Part shown: one piece after another, positions 26,330 through 36,088 of the stretch
Position numbering within the stretch: position 1 is the stretch's first letter
How the letters are laid out: each line of letters begins with the position of its first letter
Assembly: GCA_019359325.1 (NCBI GenBank)
Contig: JAHHHN010000005.1
Span: 248,001 to 312,000 of the forward strand
Direction: 5' to 3'
DNA from: Mojavia pulchra JT2-VF2
Lineage (GTDB): Bacteria; Cyanobacteriota; Cyanobacteriia; Cyanobacteriales; Nostocaceae
Length of the DNA stretch: 64,000 bases
The notes under the pieces: model-generated
Databases searched by the model: none
What the model was told of the DNA's origin: nothing
The model's input: only the letters and a program-made list of their open reading frames with translations
Program-made: the position numbers and the translations under genes

Positions 26330-27151
26330 ATGTTTTGGCCTTTTCAGCCCAGGTTTAGAAAACAAATTGCTCGGATTGAAATTAATGGTGCAATTTCCGG
26401 TTCTACTCGCAAACGCGTGTTAGAAGCATTAAAAACAGTAGAGGAGAAAAAATTCCCCGCATTACTGTTACGTATCGATAGCCCTGGCGGTACAGTGGGA
26501 GATTCTCAAGAAATTTACAGTGCCTTGAAGCGTTTGCGCGACAAAATGAAAATCGTTGCTAGCTTTGGCAATATTTCGGCTTCTGGCGGTGTCTACATTG
26601 GCATGGGTGCGGAACACATCATGGCTAACCCAGGTACAATTACGGGTAGTATTGGTGTAATTTTGCGCGGGAACAACTTAGAACGCTTGTTGGAAAAAAT
26701 CGGTGTTTCTTTCAAGGTAATTAAATCTGGCCCTTACAAAGATATTTTGGCATTCGATCGAGAACTGACTCAACCAGAACAAAATATTTTGCAAGAGTTG
26801 ATTGATATAAGTTATCAGCAGTTTGTGCAAACGGTAGCTGATGCACGTTCTTTGGCGGTAGAAACTGTGAAAAGTTTCGCTGATGGTCGCATTTTTACTG
26901 GACAGCAAGCCTTAGAGTTAGGAGTTATAGATCGTCTAGGAACAGAGGAAGATGCGCGTCGCTGGACAGCGGAATTAGTCGGTCTTGATCCTGAAAAAAC
27001 ACCCTGTTACACACTAGAAGAACGTAAACCCTTGTTGAGTCGATTGTTACCAGGAAGCCGTCAGGTTTCATCAGGAATTGGGGCTAGGATTGACTGGCTC
27101 GAATTTGAAATGTCTACTAGTGGTTTGCCTTTATGGTTATATCGGCCATAA
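26330..27151 (+). CDS. sppA: SppA-family signal peptide peptidase
   Basis: 273 residues, the short form of the SppA family. The serine nucleophile is in NISASGGVYIGMGA (Ser85) and the general-base lysine in SGPYKDILAF (Lys137); the RIDSPGGTV oxyanion-hole motif precedes them. It lacks an obvious membrane anchor, having only the MFWPFQP start. Such enzymes degrade cleaved signal peptides or other membrane-released peptides; a long SppA form in cyanobacteria acts on light-harvesting proteins. It may be cotranscribed with aroH downstream (85-bp gap). Confidence 0.92.
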   Translation: MFWPFQPRFRKQIARIEINGAISGSTRKRVLEALKTVEEKKFPALLLRIDSPGGTVGDSQEIYSALKRLRDKMKIVASFGNISASGGVYIGMGAEHIMANPGTITGSIGVILRGNNLERLLEKIGVSFKVIKSGPYKDILAFDRELTQPEQNILQELIDISYQQFVQTVADARSLAVETVKSFADGRIFTGQQALELGVIDRLGTEEDARRWTAELVGLDPEKTPCYTLEERKPLLSRLLPGSRQVSSGIGARIDWLEFEMSTSGLPLWLYRP

Positions 27152-27236
27152 ATAGTCAATAGTCAGAGGTAAATTAACAGTGGTAAAACCTATAAAGTGA
27201 GAACTGACAACTGAGCTAATTTAAGGAGGATTTGGC

Positions 27237-27650
27237 GTGGAGTGGCAAATGCGGGCTATTCGCGGAGCAACAACCGTTTCAGAAAATACAACTGAGGCGA
27301 TTCGAGAAGCGGTAACAGAATTATTAGATGAGTTGGAAAAGCGGAATCACTTCCTTCCAAAGGATATTATCAGTGTTACTTTCTCTGTAACACGCGATTT
27401 AGATGCTGTTTTTCCAGCTGCGATCGCCAGAGCGCGTCCTGCTTGGGATGGTGTGGCTATGCTGGATGTACAGCAAATGCACGTCGAGGGCAGCTTACAG
27501 CGCTGTATCCGCTTCTTAATCCACGTTTACCTGCCAGCCTCCGCCCCAATTTACCATACATATTTACGTAATGCCGCCAATCTGCGTCCTGATTGGAGTA
27601 TGCCCCAGCCTTTACCAGCATCACCGCAAGTAGTAGAGTCAAAAGTTTAA
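27237..27650 (+). CDS. aroH: AroH-type chorismate mutase
   Basis: 137 residues of the trimeric AroH class: MRAIRGATTVSENT at the start, then DIISVTFSVTRDLDAVFPAA and the HVEGSLQRCIRFLIHV region carrying active-site residues. It converts chorismate to prephenate for Phe and Tyr synthesis. The GTG start is preceded by AAGGAGG at optimal spacing, an unusually strong ribosome binding site. The tail after DWSMPQP is variable. Confidence 0.95.
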   Translation: MEWQMRAIRGATTVSENTTEAIREAVTELLDELEKRNHFLPKDIISVTFSVTRDLDAVFPAAIARARPAWDGVAMLDVQQMHVEGSLQRCIRFLIHVYLPASAPIYHTYLRNAANLRPDWSMPQPLPASPQVVESKV

Positions 27651-27797
27651 AATATGCATTTTAATTAAGGTTTTTGACTATTCTCTCCAAGAGTAAGTAA
27701 TACCAATTCAAAATTCAAAATTAACAAAGCTATACATAACAAGGGTAAGGTTTTTTAACAAAAATCTATCAGTATGTAAAACCATACAAAGATTTTG

Positions 27798-27888
27798 GGC
27801 GTTGCATAAATGCGGGATGAAGGGGCGGTTGAAACCATTGAAAATTCGTTCTAAATTGGGCGAAATCATCCCATGATTCAGCAACGCC
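27798..27888. mobile_element. MITE-like element with GGCGTTGC ends
   Basis: GGCGTTGC (27798) and GCAACGCC (27888) are inverted ends. Reading inward, both arms continue with AAT and GGGATGA at similar spacing, giving about 26 bp of imperfect terminal inverted repeats in a 91-bp element. Related GCGTTGCTGAAT phrases occur near 35963. The rest of the gap between aroH and the PstS-like gene shows only a short AATTCAAAATT repeat. Confidence 0.6.
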
Positions 27889-27961
27889 ATTATTTGTGTG
27901 ACCGAGGATATGTCTCACAAAAACTCTTTATAGAAAGTTTCCGAATTTATCTCAGGACTGT

Positions 27962-29071
27962 TCATTTCTGTTCGCTCCTAGCTACTGACTCCTGACTCCT
28001 TGCAGGAACTAATCCAGCTTGCTCAATCGCCTTTTGCCCTTGTTCAGTCTGCAAAAGTCTGGTATAAGCTTCGCCAACTTGCTGTTCTGGGCCCTTGTTC
28101 TGCTTAATAATCACAAACAAATTGGTAGTCATCGGATAACTGCCATTCTTGATAACTTCCGTGTTCAGCTGATTGCGCTTTTGCGGGCATTCGTTTGGTG
28201 GTACTAAAGATTCACGGTAGGGTGGAATTAGCTGTGCGTCAGTAAGACCTAAAGGTAGAGGCTTCACCATACATTGATGTACAACTCCCCTAGCAGAAGC
28301 ATAATACACGCCTCCGGGAGTTTGGTTGACACGGCGCAGTGCTTCTGTGGTCGAGTAGACATACTGCACATTAGAGCTTAGGGCTTGCTGATCTAAAACC
28401 TGCTTGCCGGAAATTAATACGATGTCTGCATTTTCTGGACGCTGGGAGAAGGGTGTAATAGGAAGGTCTGGCCCACCTACCTGCTTCCAGTTAGTAATCT
28501 GCCCTAAATAAATCTGCTGCAATTGATCAACAGTTAAGCCAGACACTTTCAATGCAGGGTTAACTACTACTGCTATCCCATCAATGCCAACTTGACGTTG
28601 CTCAAGTATAAAACCCCGCTGCCGAGCTAGATTTTTTTCTTCATCTGTGAGGGGACGTGAAGATTCAGCGAAGTCTAATTTTCCATCAAGCAACATCCGA
28701 ATCCCAGAACCAGAACCTGGGCTAGCATTAGCGGGATTTACGTAGCGCAATTGTAGCTCAGGACGAGCGATCTGGATCTGAGAATTTACGAGTTGCCTGA
28801 TTGGTGCCCAAGCTGTGCTACCACCATAGTTGAATGAGCCTACGGGAACATCACTAACAGTTTTAAAGTTTGAAGTAGCAAGAGCAGAGCGATTGTTCGC
28901 ACCTTGGCCAGAAGAAGACAAAGTACCATAATCCGTTTGGAGACGAGGCCTCAGCCATAACCACAATCCGCCTATGACTGCTAATGTAACTACTTTGCCA
29001 ATAATCAGACCTCTAATTAACTGTACGGCGTCGTGGCTGAGTGGAATACTTTGTCTACTATGATTAGCCAT
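27962..29071 (-). CDS. PstS-like phosphate-type periplasmic binding protein, membrane-anchored
   Basis: 369 residues. The N-terminus has a basic region followed by one hydrophobic helix (VVTLAVIGGLWLWL) and no clear lipobox, so the protein is probably anchored. The binding domain shows FNYGGSTAWAPIRQL, GSGSGIRMLLDGKLDFAESS and GIDGIAVVVNPAL, the PBP-like pattern of PstS/SphX proteins. It lacks adjacent pstCAB genes. A role in phosphate sensing or uptake is likely but ligand specificity is unproven. Confidence 0.85.
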   Translation of the reverse strand: MANHSRQSIPLSHDAVQLIRGLIIGKVVTLAVIGGLWLWLRPRLQTDYGTLSSSGQGANNRSALATSNFKTVSDVPVGSFNYGGSTAWAPIRQLVNSQIQIARPELQLRYVNPANASPGSGSGIRMLLDGKLDFAESSRPLTDEEKNLARQRGFILEQRQVGIDGIAVVVNPALKVSGLTVDQLQQIYLGQITNWKQVGGPDLPITPFSQRPENADIVLISGKQVLDQQALSSNVQYVYSTTEALRRVNQTPGGVYYASARGVVHQCMVKPLPLGLTDAQLIPPYRESLVPPNECPQKRNQLNTEVIKNGSYPMTTNLFVIIKQNKGPEQQVGEAYTRLLQTEQGQKAIEQAGLVPARSQESVARSEQK

Positions 29072-29322
29072 CTTCTTTATCGTCCTGTTATTAAGCTGGT
29101 CTTGAATAAGATAAAATTAGGATTGAGTTTAACTTTATAATTCCATGAGGATTTCACTTAGTTTCCCAACCTCCTGCAACTGCTAAATTTATTCTGAAGA
29201 GAGTTTATATAAAAATTCCGGTAAATTACAGCTAACTTCCTTAATCAAACTATATATTGTTTTCTATAATATAGATTTTCTTAAGTAAAATTGCTTAATG
29301 CAATTGTCAGGGACACCGTAAC

Positions 29323-30573
29323 ATGTTAAGTAGCAAGTTACTAGGGGAGCGTTACCAGGTTGTTGAAGTTTTGAGTCAAGGAGCGTTTTGTCAAACTTAC
29401 AAGGCCCAGGACATATACGTCCCCTCTAATCCCACCCGTGTCGTCAAACATTTCTTACCTAGCAATACATATCCTATTGCGGTAGAAATTCGCAGACGGC
29501 TATTTAACCGAGAAGTAGAGGCCCTAAAAAAACTTAGCAACTATGACCTGGTACCTCATCTTTTAGCGGATTTTGAAGACAACCTTGAGTTCTACTTAGT
29601 GCAAGAGTTTATTGAGGGACATCCCCTCAGTGCGGAACTGTCACCTGGTAAGTGCTGGACTGAAAGCAAAGTTTTTCAATTTTTGTGCGAGGTCTTGGGC
29701 ATCCTGAATTTTATTCACAGTCGTGGGCTAATTCATCGAGATGTCAAGCCTAACAATATTATTAGACGAAAGCAGGACAATCGGTTAGTTCTGATTGATT
29801 TTGGAGCCGTTAAGCCTATTTGGAATGAATTAGTTAGAGATCAAGATCAAACTTCAATTTTTATTCCTATTGAACATTACACTACCATTGCGATCGGTAC
29901 ACCAGGCTATATGCCTAATGAGCAACAGCGAGGTAAACCACGCCCTAATAGTGATATTTATGCTCTAGGCATGATTGGCATTCAAGCGTTAACAGGGGTA
30001 CATCCTACACAATTAGCAGAAGATTCCAATACGGGTGAAATTATCTGGCGACATCTCACAAAAGTTAGTGCTGGGCTAGCCTCAGTCCTCAACAAAATGG
30101 TGCATTATCACTTCCAAGACAGATATAAGTCGGCAAAAGAAACGTTGGAAGCACTTCTAGCACTAAACAATCACTGTAGAGCAAATCAGGAATCAGCTTT
30201 TTTAGCACCATTCTTAGGCGACCAAGCAATTGATACGACGCTACCCGAAACGCTTTTACCACCCATCCATCTCTACCTACCGAGACAGGAGTTAGCCCCT
30301 AATAAATTGGGGTCTCAAACCCCCTCATTGGGACAAGATAGTAATCAAGTTATTAGAGATGAGGTATCATCATCACTCTTAGATTTAGACGATGAGACAA
30401 CCAATACTACTGTTTCTCTTTTGCCTGACAAATCTCCTCTGCTGCTTGGTTTAGTAGTAGGCGCGTTATCTGGATTAGCTTTAATGATTTTGAGCTACTG
30501 GTCTTTGCAAATGATTTCTCCTGTTCCGCAAATCGAAAATTTGCGAATTCAATTGCCAAGTGAATCTCGTTAA
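29323..30573 (+). CDS. Membrane-anchored Ser/Thr protein kinase (Hanks type)
   Basis: 416 residues. The kinase domain spans about 10-280, with a glycine-loop LSQGAFCQTYKA (one glycine replaced), catalytic Lys42 in VVKHF, HRDVKPNN (138-145), DFGAVK (159-164) and GTPGYMPNEQ as activation segment end. A disordered linker leads to one membrane helix (about 374-395) and a short outer tail, the typical layout of cyanobacterial SpkB/PknB relatives without a sensor domain. All catalytic residues are present. Confidence 0.93.
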   Translation: MLSSKLLGERYQVVEVLSQGAFCQTYKAQDIYVPSNPTRVVKHFLPSNTYPIAVEIRRRLFNREVEALKKLSNYDLVPHLLADFEDNLEFYLVQEFIEGHPLSAELSPGKCWTESKVFQFLCEVLGILNFIHSRGLIHRDVKPNNIIRRKQDNRLVLIDFGAVKPIWNELVRDQDQTSIFIPIEHYTTIAIGTPGYMPNEQQRGKPRPNSDIYALGMIGIQALTGVHPTQLAEDSNTGEIIWRHLTKVSAGLASVLNKMVHYHFQDRYKSAKETLEALLALNNHCRANQESAFLAPFLGDQAIDTTLPETLLPPIHLYLPRQELAPNKLGSQTPSLGQDSNQVIRDEVSSSLLDLDDETTNTTVSLLPDKSPLLLGLVVGALSGLALMILSYWSLQMISPVPQIENLRIQLPSESR

Positions 30574-30580
30574 TTTGTGG

Positions 30581-30763
30581 TTATATTTGCCTTTGTTCGT
30601 TTGGTAATGAATTAGGTTGATATTGGACACTATCTCTGTGGATCAAAAACGCTACAATCCCCACTACAACTAAGTTAATCATTAGAATCCCAACAGCGCT
30701 CCACAACCAAATTTTCATTTTTGAGCTGTTTGTTAAGTCAGTTGGGTAAGGTTTGCGGTTCAT
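30581..30763 (-). CDS. Possible small single-pass membrane protein
   Basis: 60 residues: polar N-terminus with KMKIWLW, one strong membrane helix (about 18-41) and a polar tail. It is convergent with the kinase gene, only 7 bp from its stop, and has no good ribosome binding site. The clean topology argues for a real gene, the weak start against it. Confidence 0.4.
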   Translation of the reverse strand: MNRKPYPTDLTNSSKMKIWLWSAVGILMINLVVVGIVAFLIHRDSVQYQPNSLPNEQRQI

Positions 30764-30870
30764 GATTTTTTACAGCAACCTAATTGTTACTATTTAATTT
30801 TACCGCTAGCTTAAATTTAAGCTCGCAATGTATAAGCATGTACATAAACTGTAAAATCTTCGAGTCAGCC

Positions 30871-30907
30871 AATGGCTAATTACTTGAATATCAAGCAATT
30901 AGCCATT
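30871..30907. other. Long intergenic hairpin
   Basis: AATGGCTAATT-A-CTTG and CAAG-C-AATTAGCCATT pair over 15 bp with one mismatch around AATAT. It is downstream of crtR on the minus strand but without an immediate T-run, so it may mark the crtR mRNA end by processing rather than classical termination. Confidence 0.5.
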
Positions 30908-30927
30908 AGTATTTATTCCATGTTTCG

Positions 30928-31827
30928 CTAGTTTTCAGTTGGTTTATTGTGATGTAACCTAATGCCTAAAAAAATGTCATAAACGAACTCAAAAAAGTCT
31001 TTCTTCTGTAGTAAGCCTGAAGTTTGATAACAGCCTTTTTCATCTAATAAAGGCTTCATTAGATGATATGTGGGCTGGTAATTATACCAAGGAATAGAAG
31101 GCCACAAATGATGAATTAGGTGGTAATTCTGACCCAAAATTAAGATATTCAGAATTGGGTTGGGATAAACGCGGGCATTTTTCCAGCGATCGCGTTCCAT
31201 AAATGGACGGTGAGGCAGATAATCAAAGAATAATCCCAGTGCGATCCCAACTATAAATGCTGGGATAAACCAAAAATTGAGAATGTAACCCAAAAAGTGG
31301 TACTGGACTGAAATATAAACAATCGAAACAACAATCAAGCGGCTAATGAACCATTCTAGTAGTTCATATTTACGCCACAGTTGCCGTTGAAAGAAAAATA
31401 CCTCGTGGTACAAAAACCTTACCGCAATCAGCCACAGCGGCCCGCCAGTCGAGACATAATGATCTGGGTCGTCTTTGGGATGATTGACATGGGCGTGATG
31501 CTGCAAATGCACTCGCGTAAACACTGGAAAAGCAAAAGCCAGCATCAGCGCACTGCCGTGACCTAACATCGCATTCATCACTCTGTTGCGATGGGCAGAT
31601 TGGTGGCAAGCATCGTGAATTACCGTCCCAGAACAATGCAAGGCAAGAGTATTAACGCTAAAGCATAGCCAGTGGGGCCATTGCCACAGCCAGTAACCAA
31701 AGTTAGATAACACTAGCATGGCCACAGCTGCTAAAAACAGTAGCAGTGTGGGGTTGAAATCACCGGGAGGCGCTAAAAATTCCTTTGGCGGGACTGTCAG
31801 TGGCTTCTTTGCCTCCGACGTGAGCAT
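30928..31827 (-). CDS. crtR: CrtR, beta-carotene 3,3'-hydroxylase
   Basis: About 299 residues of the membrane fatty-acid desaturase superfamily. The histidine boxes for the di-iron site are HDACHQSAH (71-79), HLQHH (107-111) and the late HLIHHLWP. Sequence around them (STGGPLWLIA, ILGQNYHLIHHLWPSIPWY) matches cyanobacterial CrtR, which makes zeaxanthin from beta-carotene. The ATG at 31827 has AAGGAG at ideal spacing and gives MLTSEAKKPLT, so the in-frame ATG seven codons upstream is rejected. No other carotenoid gene is adjacent. Confidence 0.94.
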   Translation of the reverse strand: MLTSEAKKPLTVPPKEFLAPPGDFNPTLLLFLAAVAMLVLSNFGYWLWQWPHWLCFSVNTLALHCSGTVIHDACHQSAHRNRVMNAMLGHGSALMLAFAFPVFTRVHLQHHAHVNHPKDDPDHYVSTGGPLWLIAVRFLYHEVFFFQRQLWRKYELLEWFISRLIVVSIVYISVQYHFLGYILNFWFIPAFIVGIALGLFFDYLPHRPFMERDRWKNARVYPNPILNILILGQNYHLIHHLWPSIPWYNYQPTYHLMKPLLDEKGCYQTSGLLQKKDFFEFVYDIFLGIRLHHNKPTEN

Positions 31828-32329
31828 TCTGAACTCCTTGTTTATCAAATATTACGAATATACGATAAAGATTAGTAAATAATAAACTTTTGTAAAATTT
31901 TGTATAGCAAGCTTGATCGGCAGTTTTGCGGATAGTGTAGATAAATAACGCTATGATTTCAAACGAGACTTAAGTATTTGCTAATAGTAGGGGTGTAGCA
32001 ATACCAAAAATTGGATGGAAGAACATCATCCTTGGGAAGGATGGAACCAAGATTAGTGTACGATATCTAGTCTATCCCACTTTGTTGAAGCCTCCGCTAG
32101 AGGAAGTCATTTGTAGTGAGCTACTAATGCAACACGGCGCAAATAAATATACTATTCAAAACAGCGCAAAAGCCGAAAATAAAAAGTTTTTGGCTTTTGA
32201 CTTCCGCGCCGCGGTACTAGCCTTTATTCCCCTTTCTAACTGCTGCCATCTTATTGATATAGCAGTGACGGAAATAAAAATGCCCCTTAATTTACGATGG
32301 TTCCCAGATAGATCCTAGAATCAGCCCCT
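31828..32329. other. Divergent intergenic region crtR / pyk
   Basis: No supported gene. A 78-codon plus-strand frame (32082-32318) starts with TTG, lacks a ribosome binding site and shows no recognisable domain. The region must hold the promoters of crtR and pyk. Confidence 0.35.
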
Positions 32330-34099
32330 ATGCAATTAAGAGATTCTCTACGCCGAACAAAAATTGTCGCTACGATTGGACCTGCCACTAGCAGTCCAGA
32401 AATGCTCAAGGCGATTATTGAAGCGGGTGCAACAACACTGCGGCTAAACTTTTCCCACGGGACTCATGCCGACCATCAGCGCAATATCCGCTTAATTCGG
32501 CAAACCGCCTTTGAACTAAATCAGCCAGTGGCAATTCTCCAAGATTTGCAAGGGCCAAAAATTCGCTTGGGGCGGTTTGAAAATGGGTCTATAGTTGTAG
32601 CCAAAGGCGATCGCTTCACCTTGACAAATCGCCCAGTTATCGGTACAGAAGATATTAGCTGCGTTACCTACGATCACTTGGCAGAAGAAGTCCCGGTTGG
32701 CGCAAAAATTCTCCTCGATGATGGACGAGTAGAAATGCTAGTTGAGGAGATTAACCGCGATAAAGGTGATTTGCATTGTCGAATTACCGTTGCTGGTAAA
32801 CTTTCTAACAATAAAGGTGTCAACTTTCCCGGTGTTTATCTTTCAATTAAGGCAATGACCGACAAAGACCGCGAGGATCTGATGTTTGGTCTGGATCAAG
32901 GCGTAGACTGGATAGCACTTTCCTTTGTTCGCAATCCCCAGGATCTCATAGAAATTAAAGAGTTAATTTCCAGTACAGGCAAAAATGTGCCCGTGGTTGC
33001 CAAAATTGAAAAGCACGAAGCAATTGAACAAATGGAAGCAGTTCTCGCTTTGTGTGATGGTGTTATGGTTGCCAGAGGCGACTTGGGGGTGGAACTTCCC
33101 GCTGAGGATGTACCTATACTGCAAAAGCGGCTGATTGCTACGGCAAATCGCTTGGGCATTCCCATCATCACCGCCACCCAAATGTTAGACAGCATGGTCA
33201 GCAACCCTCGTCCCACTCGTGCGGAAGTGTCGGACGTAGCAAATGCGATTTTGGATGGCACAGATGCAGTGATGCTCTCTAATGAAACTGCTGTGGGCAA
33301 TTACCCAGTGGAAGCCGTAGCCACAATGGCCCGGATTGCCGAGCGGATCGAACAGGAAGAAAGGCAAAACTACGCCGTGCGTCAGTTGAGAGATACTAGG
33401 CGTTCCATTCCTAACGCTATTAGTCAAGCTGTAGGACAAATTGCAGAGCAGTTGGGAGCTGCGGCAATTATGACCTTAACTCAAACAGGGGCAACAGCTC
33501 GCAATGTATCCAAATTCCGTCCCCAGACGCCGATTTTGGCAATCACACCCCATGTGAATGTAGCACGACAGTTACAAATGGTATGGGGAGTAAAACCGCT
33601 ATTGGTGCTAGAACTACCTTCTGCTGGTCAAACTTTCCAAGCGGCTATCAATGTCGCACAGGAGAATCAATTACTCACCGAGGGTGATTTGGTGGTGATG
33701 ACTGCTGGTACTCTCCAAGGAGTTTCGGGATCAACAGATTTGATTAAGGTTGAGGTGGTGACGGCGATTCTCGGCCAAGGAATTGGACTAGGACAAGGTT
33801 CGGTAAGTGGTCGCGCTAGGGTGGCTCATAAGGGTATAGAAGTCAGTAACTTTAATCACGGTGATATTTTGGTGGCTCCGCGCACCAGTGCCGATTTTGT
33901 GGAGGCGATTCGCAAAGCCGCCGGAATTATTACAGAAGATGAAAGTCTTACCAGCCATGCAGCCGTGATTGGCTTGCGTCTAGGCGTGCCTGTAATTGTG
34001 GGTGTCAAGAAAGCGACGCAAGTAATTCGGGATGGGGCAATTCTAACGCTGGATATGCAACGGGGTTTGATTTACTCTGGGGCTGTGGGAACACATTAA
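32330..34099 (+). CDS. pyk: Pyruvate kinase with C-terminal PEP-utiliser-like domain
   Basis: 589 residues, longer than the usual 470. The catalytic core shows KIVATIGPATSS, LNFSHG, the PKIRLG region, VVAKIEKHEAIE, VARGDLGVELP and ATQMLDSM. An extra domain from about residue 485 has the GIITEDESLTSHAAVIGLRL signature of the PEP-utiliser mobile domain, as in many bacterial pyruvate kinases. The enzyme makes ATP and pyruvate from PEP and ADP. All key residues are present. Confidence 0.97.
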   Translation: MQLRDSLRRTKIVATIGPATSSPEMLKAIIEAGATTLRLNFSHGTHADHQRNIRLIRQTAFELNQPVAILQDLQGPKIRLGRFENGSIVVAKGDRFTLTNRPVIGTEDISCVTYDHLAEEVPVGAKILLDDGRVEMLVEEINRDKGDLHCRITVAGKLSNNKGVNFPGVYLSIKAMTDKDREDLMFGLDQGVDWIALSFVRNPQDLIEIKELISSTGKNVPVVAKIEKHEAIEQMEAVLALCDGVMVARGDLGVELPAEDVPILQKRLIATANRLGIPIITATQMLDSMVSNPRPTRAEVSDVANAILDGTDAVMLSNETAVGNYPVEAVATMARIAERIEQEERQNYAVRQLRDTRRSIPNAISQAVGQIAEQLGAAAIMTLTQTGATARNVSKFRPQTPILAITPHVNVARQLQMVWGVKPLLVLELPSAGQTFQAAINVAQENQLLTEGDLVVMTAGTLQGVSGSTDLIKVEVVTAILGQGIGLGQGSVSGRARVAHKGIEVSNFNHGDILVAPRTSADFVEAIRKAAGIITEDESLTSHAAVIGLRLGVPVIVGVKKATQVIRDGAILTLDMQRGLIYSGAVGTH

Positions 34100-34152
34100 A
34101 TAATTCATAATTCGTAATTGGTAATTCGTAATTATGAGTTAGTGGAAAATAT

Positions 34153-34740
34153 CTACTCTGGTTGACTTTCAAAATTTACTCGCTGATAAATCTGGCGATG
34201 GGGAATTTGGCAGTTTGCTGAAGCTAAAGTTAAAACTCCATCTTCATCGTCAGATTCTTTGAACAGCCAGTTACCTTCTGAGGTTTTGCTAAAGTGTTCA
34301 ATATGGATTTGATATTGGTCAATTAAAATATATTCTTGAAAATCGGGAATGGAACGGTAATAAGTAAATTTGTCTCCTCTATCTCGGCTACTAGTAGATT
34401 TAGAAAGTACCTCAAAGATAATACTGGGATTTATAACTGTGTCGGTGCGTCCTTGTTGAAAAATTGCTTCATCTTTGATGATTAGAACATCTGGATATGT
34501 ATATTCTCGGTAACGAGGAATCCATAGGCGCAGATCGCTAGTATAAACGCGGTAATCTTGCTCTCTAAGAGCAAGTCCAAGAGCAATTATTAAGTTGATA
34601 ATAATTTGATTATGATTTATTGAGCCTCCAGTCATCGGTACAATTTCCCCATTACGGTATTCGCTGCGCTGTTCAGCAGTTTCTTCATGTGCAAAATATT
34701 CCTCAATGGAATATTGACGGGAGGGAGTTTGCACAACCAT
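34153..34740 (-). CDS. Uma2-family (DUF820) putative nuclease
   Basis: 195 residues of the PD-(D/E)XK-like Uma2 family, which is highly multiplied in cyanobacteria. Visible motifs are EEYFAHEE, YRNGEIVPMTGG, TYPDVLIIKDE and SIIFEVLSKSTSSRDRGDKF, with Asp, Glu and Lys in the expected order. The biological role of the family is unclear. It borders the glycan island. Confidence 0.9.
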   Translation of the reverse strand: MVVQTPSRQYSIEEYFAHEETAEQRSEYRNGEIVPMTGGSINHNQIIINLIIALGLALREQDYRVYTSDLRLWIPRYREYTYPDVLIIKDEAIFQQGRTDTVINPSIIFEVLSKSTSSRDRGDKFTYYRSIPDFQEYILIDQYQIHIEHFSKTSEGNWLFKESDDEDGVLTLASANCQIPHRQIYQRVNFESQPE

Positions 34741-34786
34741 AAAATTTAATGCTCAGATATTTAGCAAGTTTACTTTAGCCTAGCAT

Positions 34787-35860
34787 TCAGAGATAGCGGG
34801 ATAAAACTTCGGCGGTAGCTTGTCCTGTCTTCTCCCAGCTGAATTGATTTGCTCTAGCAATACCTTGGGTGGAGAGATGCGATCGCAACCCTGAATCAGT
34901 TGCAACAGCCTGCATAGCTGCTGTTATTTCTCCTGTATTGTAGGGATTTATCAGAATGGCTGCATCACCAGCTACTTCAGGTAGGGAGGAGATATTAGAA
35001 GTGATAACAGGTGTACCACAAGCCATTGCTTCGAGGACAGGTAAGCCGAAACCTTCCCATAAACTAGGGAAGACGAGGGCGATCGCGCCATTGATAATTT
35101 TTGGTAATTCGCTGTAAGGAACATAGTCGAGGAACTTCACCTGATTAGTTACCCCCAGTTCCTCGACTTGTACTTTTAAATTTGGAGTATAACGCGGATC
35201 GGTTGACCCTGCTAACCACAATTCGTAGTCTTTGCAGTTAAGTAATGCGGCAAAGGCGGTAATTAGTCGGTGTACATTTTTATAGGAATCTTGACGACCA
35301 ATGTAGAGAAAGTAATTGCGAGTGGGTAGGTTGAGAAAACGAAAGTGGCTGCGATCGTAGGCGAGAGGAATGGAGGTGATTTTGCTAGTGGGAATTTGGT
35401 AAAACTTAGTGATGTCTTTAGCTGTGGCTTGAGAGTTGCAAATAATGTGTTGTGCTTGGCTAAGGACTTGGGGTGTGTAGTAGCGATGGTAGGGTATCAG
35501 AGGTGAAAAGCGTCTAGGAAAGCGCAACGGTATCAAGTCGTGAAACATCACGACAAAACGACAATTGGCATAAAGTGGCGCTTCCGGTAGCGGGGAAAAC
35601 AACAACTGGGATTTTAGCTTTTTATAAATTTGCGGTAGTTGAAACTGTGTCCAAACAAGGCGATGCAAATGCCCTTTGATCCCATGATCTGGTGTTAAAT
35701 TGGGAGGAATTGGGTAGCAAGTGAAATTAGCATTTTCCTGTGCAATCAATAATGTAGGATTCAGGGATTGCAAATACGGAAATAGATTATTGGCGTAGGT
35801 TGTAATACCTGTTGGTTTGGCGCTAAGAAAAGATAAGTTAATTAAAGTTAGATTAGACAA
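34787..35860 (-). CDS. Glycosyltransferase, GT4-like (GT-B fold)
   Basis: 357 residues with GT-B features: GITTYANNLFPYL at the N-terminus, FLYIGRQDSYKNVHRLI for the nucleotide-sugar domain, and the FPSLWEGFGLPVLEAMACGT and EVAGDAAILINPYN signatures (EX7E motif) of family GT4. It transfers a sugar, probably in assembly of the polysaccharide exported by the downstream ABC transporter. It shares the C-terminal signature with the other glycosyltransferase of the island. Confidence 0.92.
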   Translation of the reverse strand: MSNLTLINLSFLSAKPTGITTYANNLFPYLQSLNPTLLIAQENANFTCYPIPPNLTPDHGIKGHLHRLVWTQFQLPQIYKKLKSQLLFSPLPEAPLYANCRFVVMFHDLIPLRFPRRFSPLIPYHRYYTPQVLSQAQHIICNSQATAKDITKFYQIPTSKITSIPLAYDRSHFRFLNLPTRNYFLYIGRQDSYKNVHRLITAFAALLNCKDYELWLAGSTDPRYTPNLKVQVEELGVTNQVKFLDYVPYSELPKIINGAIALVFPSLWEGFGLPVLEAMACGTPVITSNISSLPEVAGDAAILINPYNTGEITAAMQAVATDSGLRSHLSTQGIARANQFSWEKTGQATAEVLSRYL

Positions 35861-36088
35861 ATATAAAACACTCCTGAAACCGCAAAAAAATCATTTGGGA
35901 GCATTTTAATCAAAATCGCATAATCTTAGTGTATGCATATGAAACTTTGGTTTACTCATCAGCGTTGCTGAATTGAAGTATGAAATTGCAAAATTGAGTG
36001 TTAAAGTCGCTTAATCTTTGCATCTTTGCGTGAGGCTAAATTCATACTATTACTCAGAAATCTCTACTAATCTGAATAGTTTATTATC

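Noticed and set aside
32082-32318. 78-codon plus-strand frame upstream of pyk
   Set aside because: TTG start without ribosome binding site; lies in the pyk promoter region.
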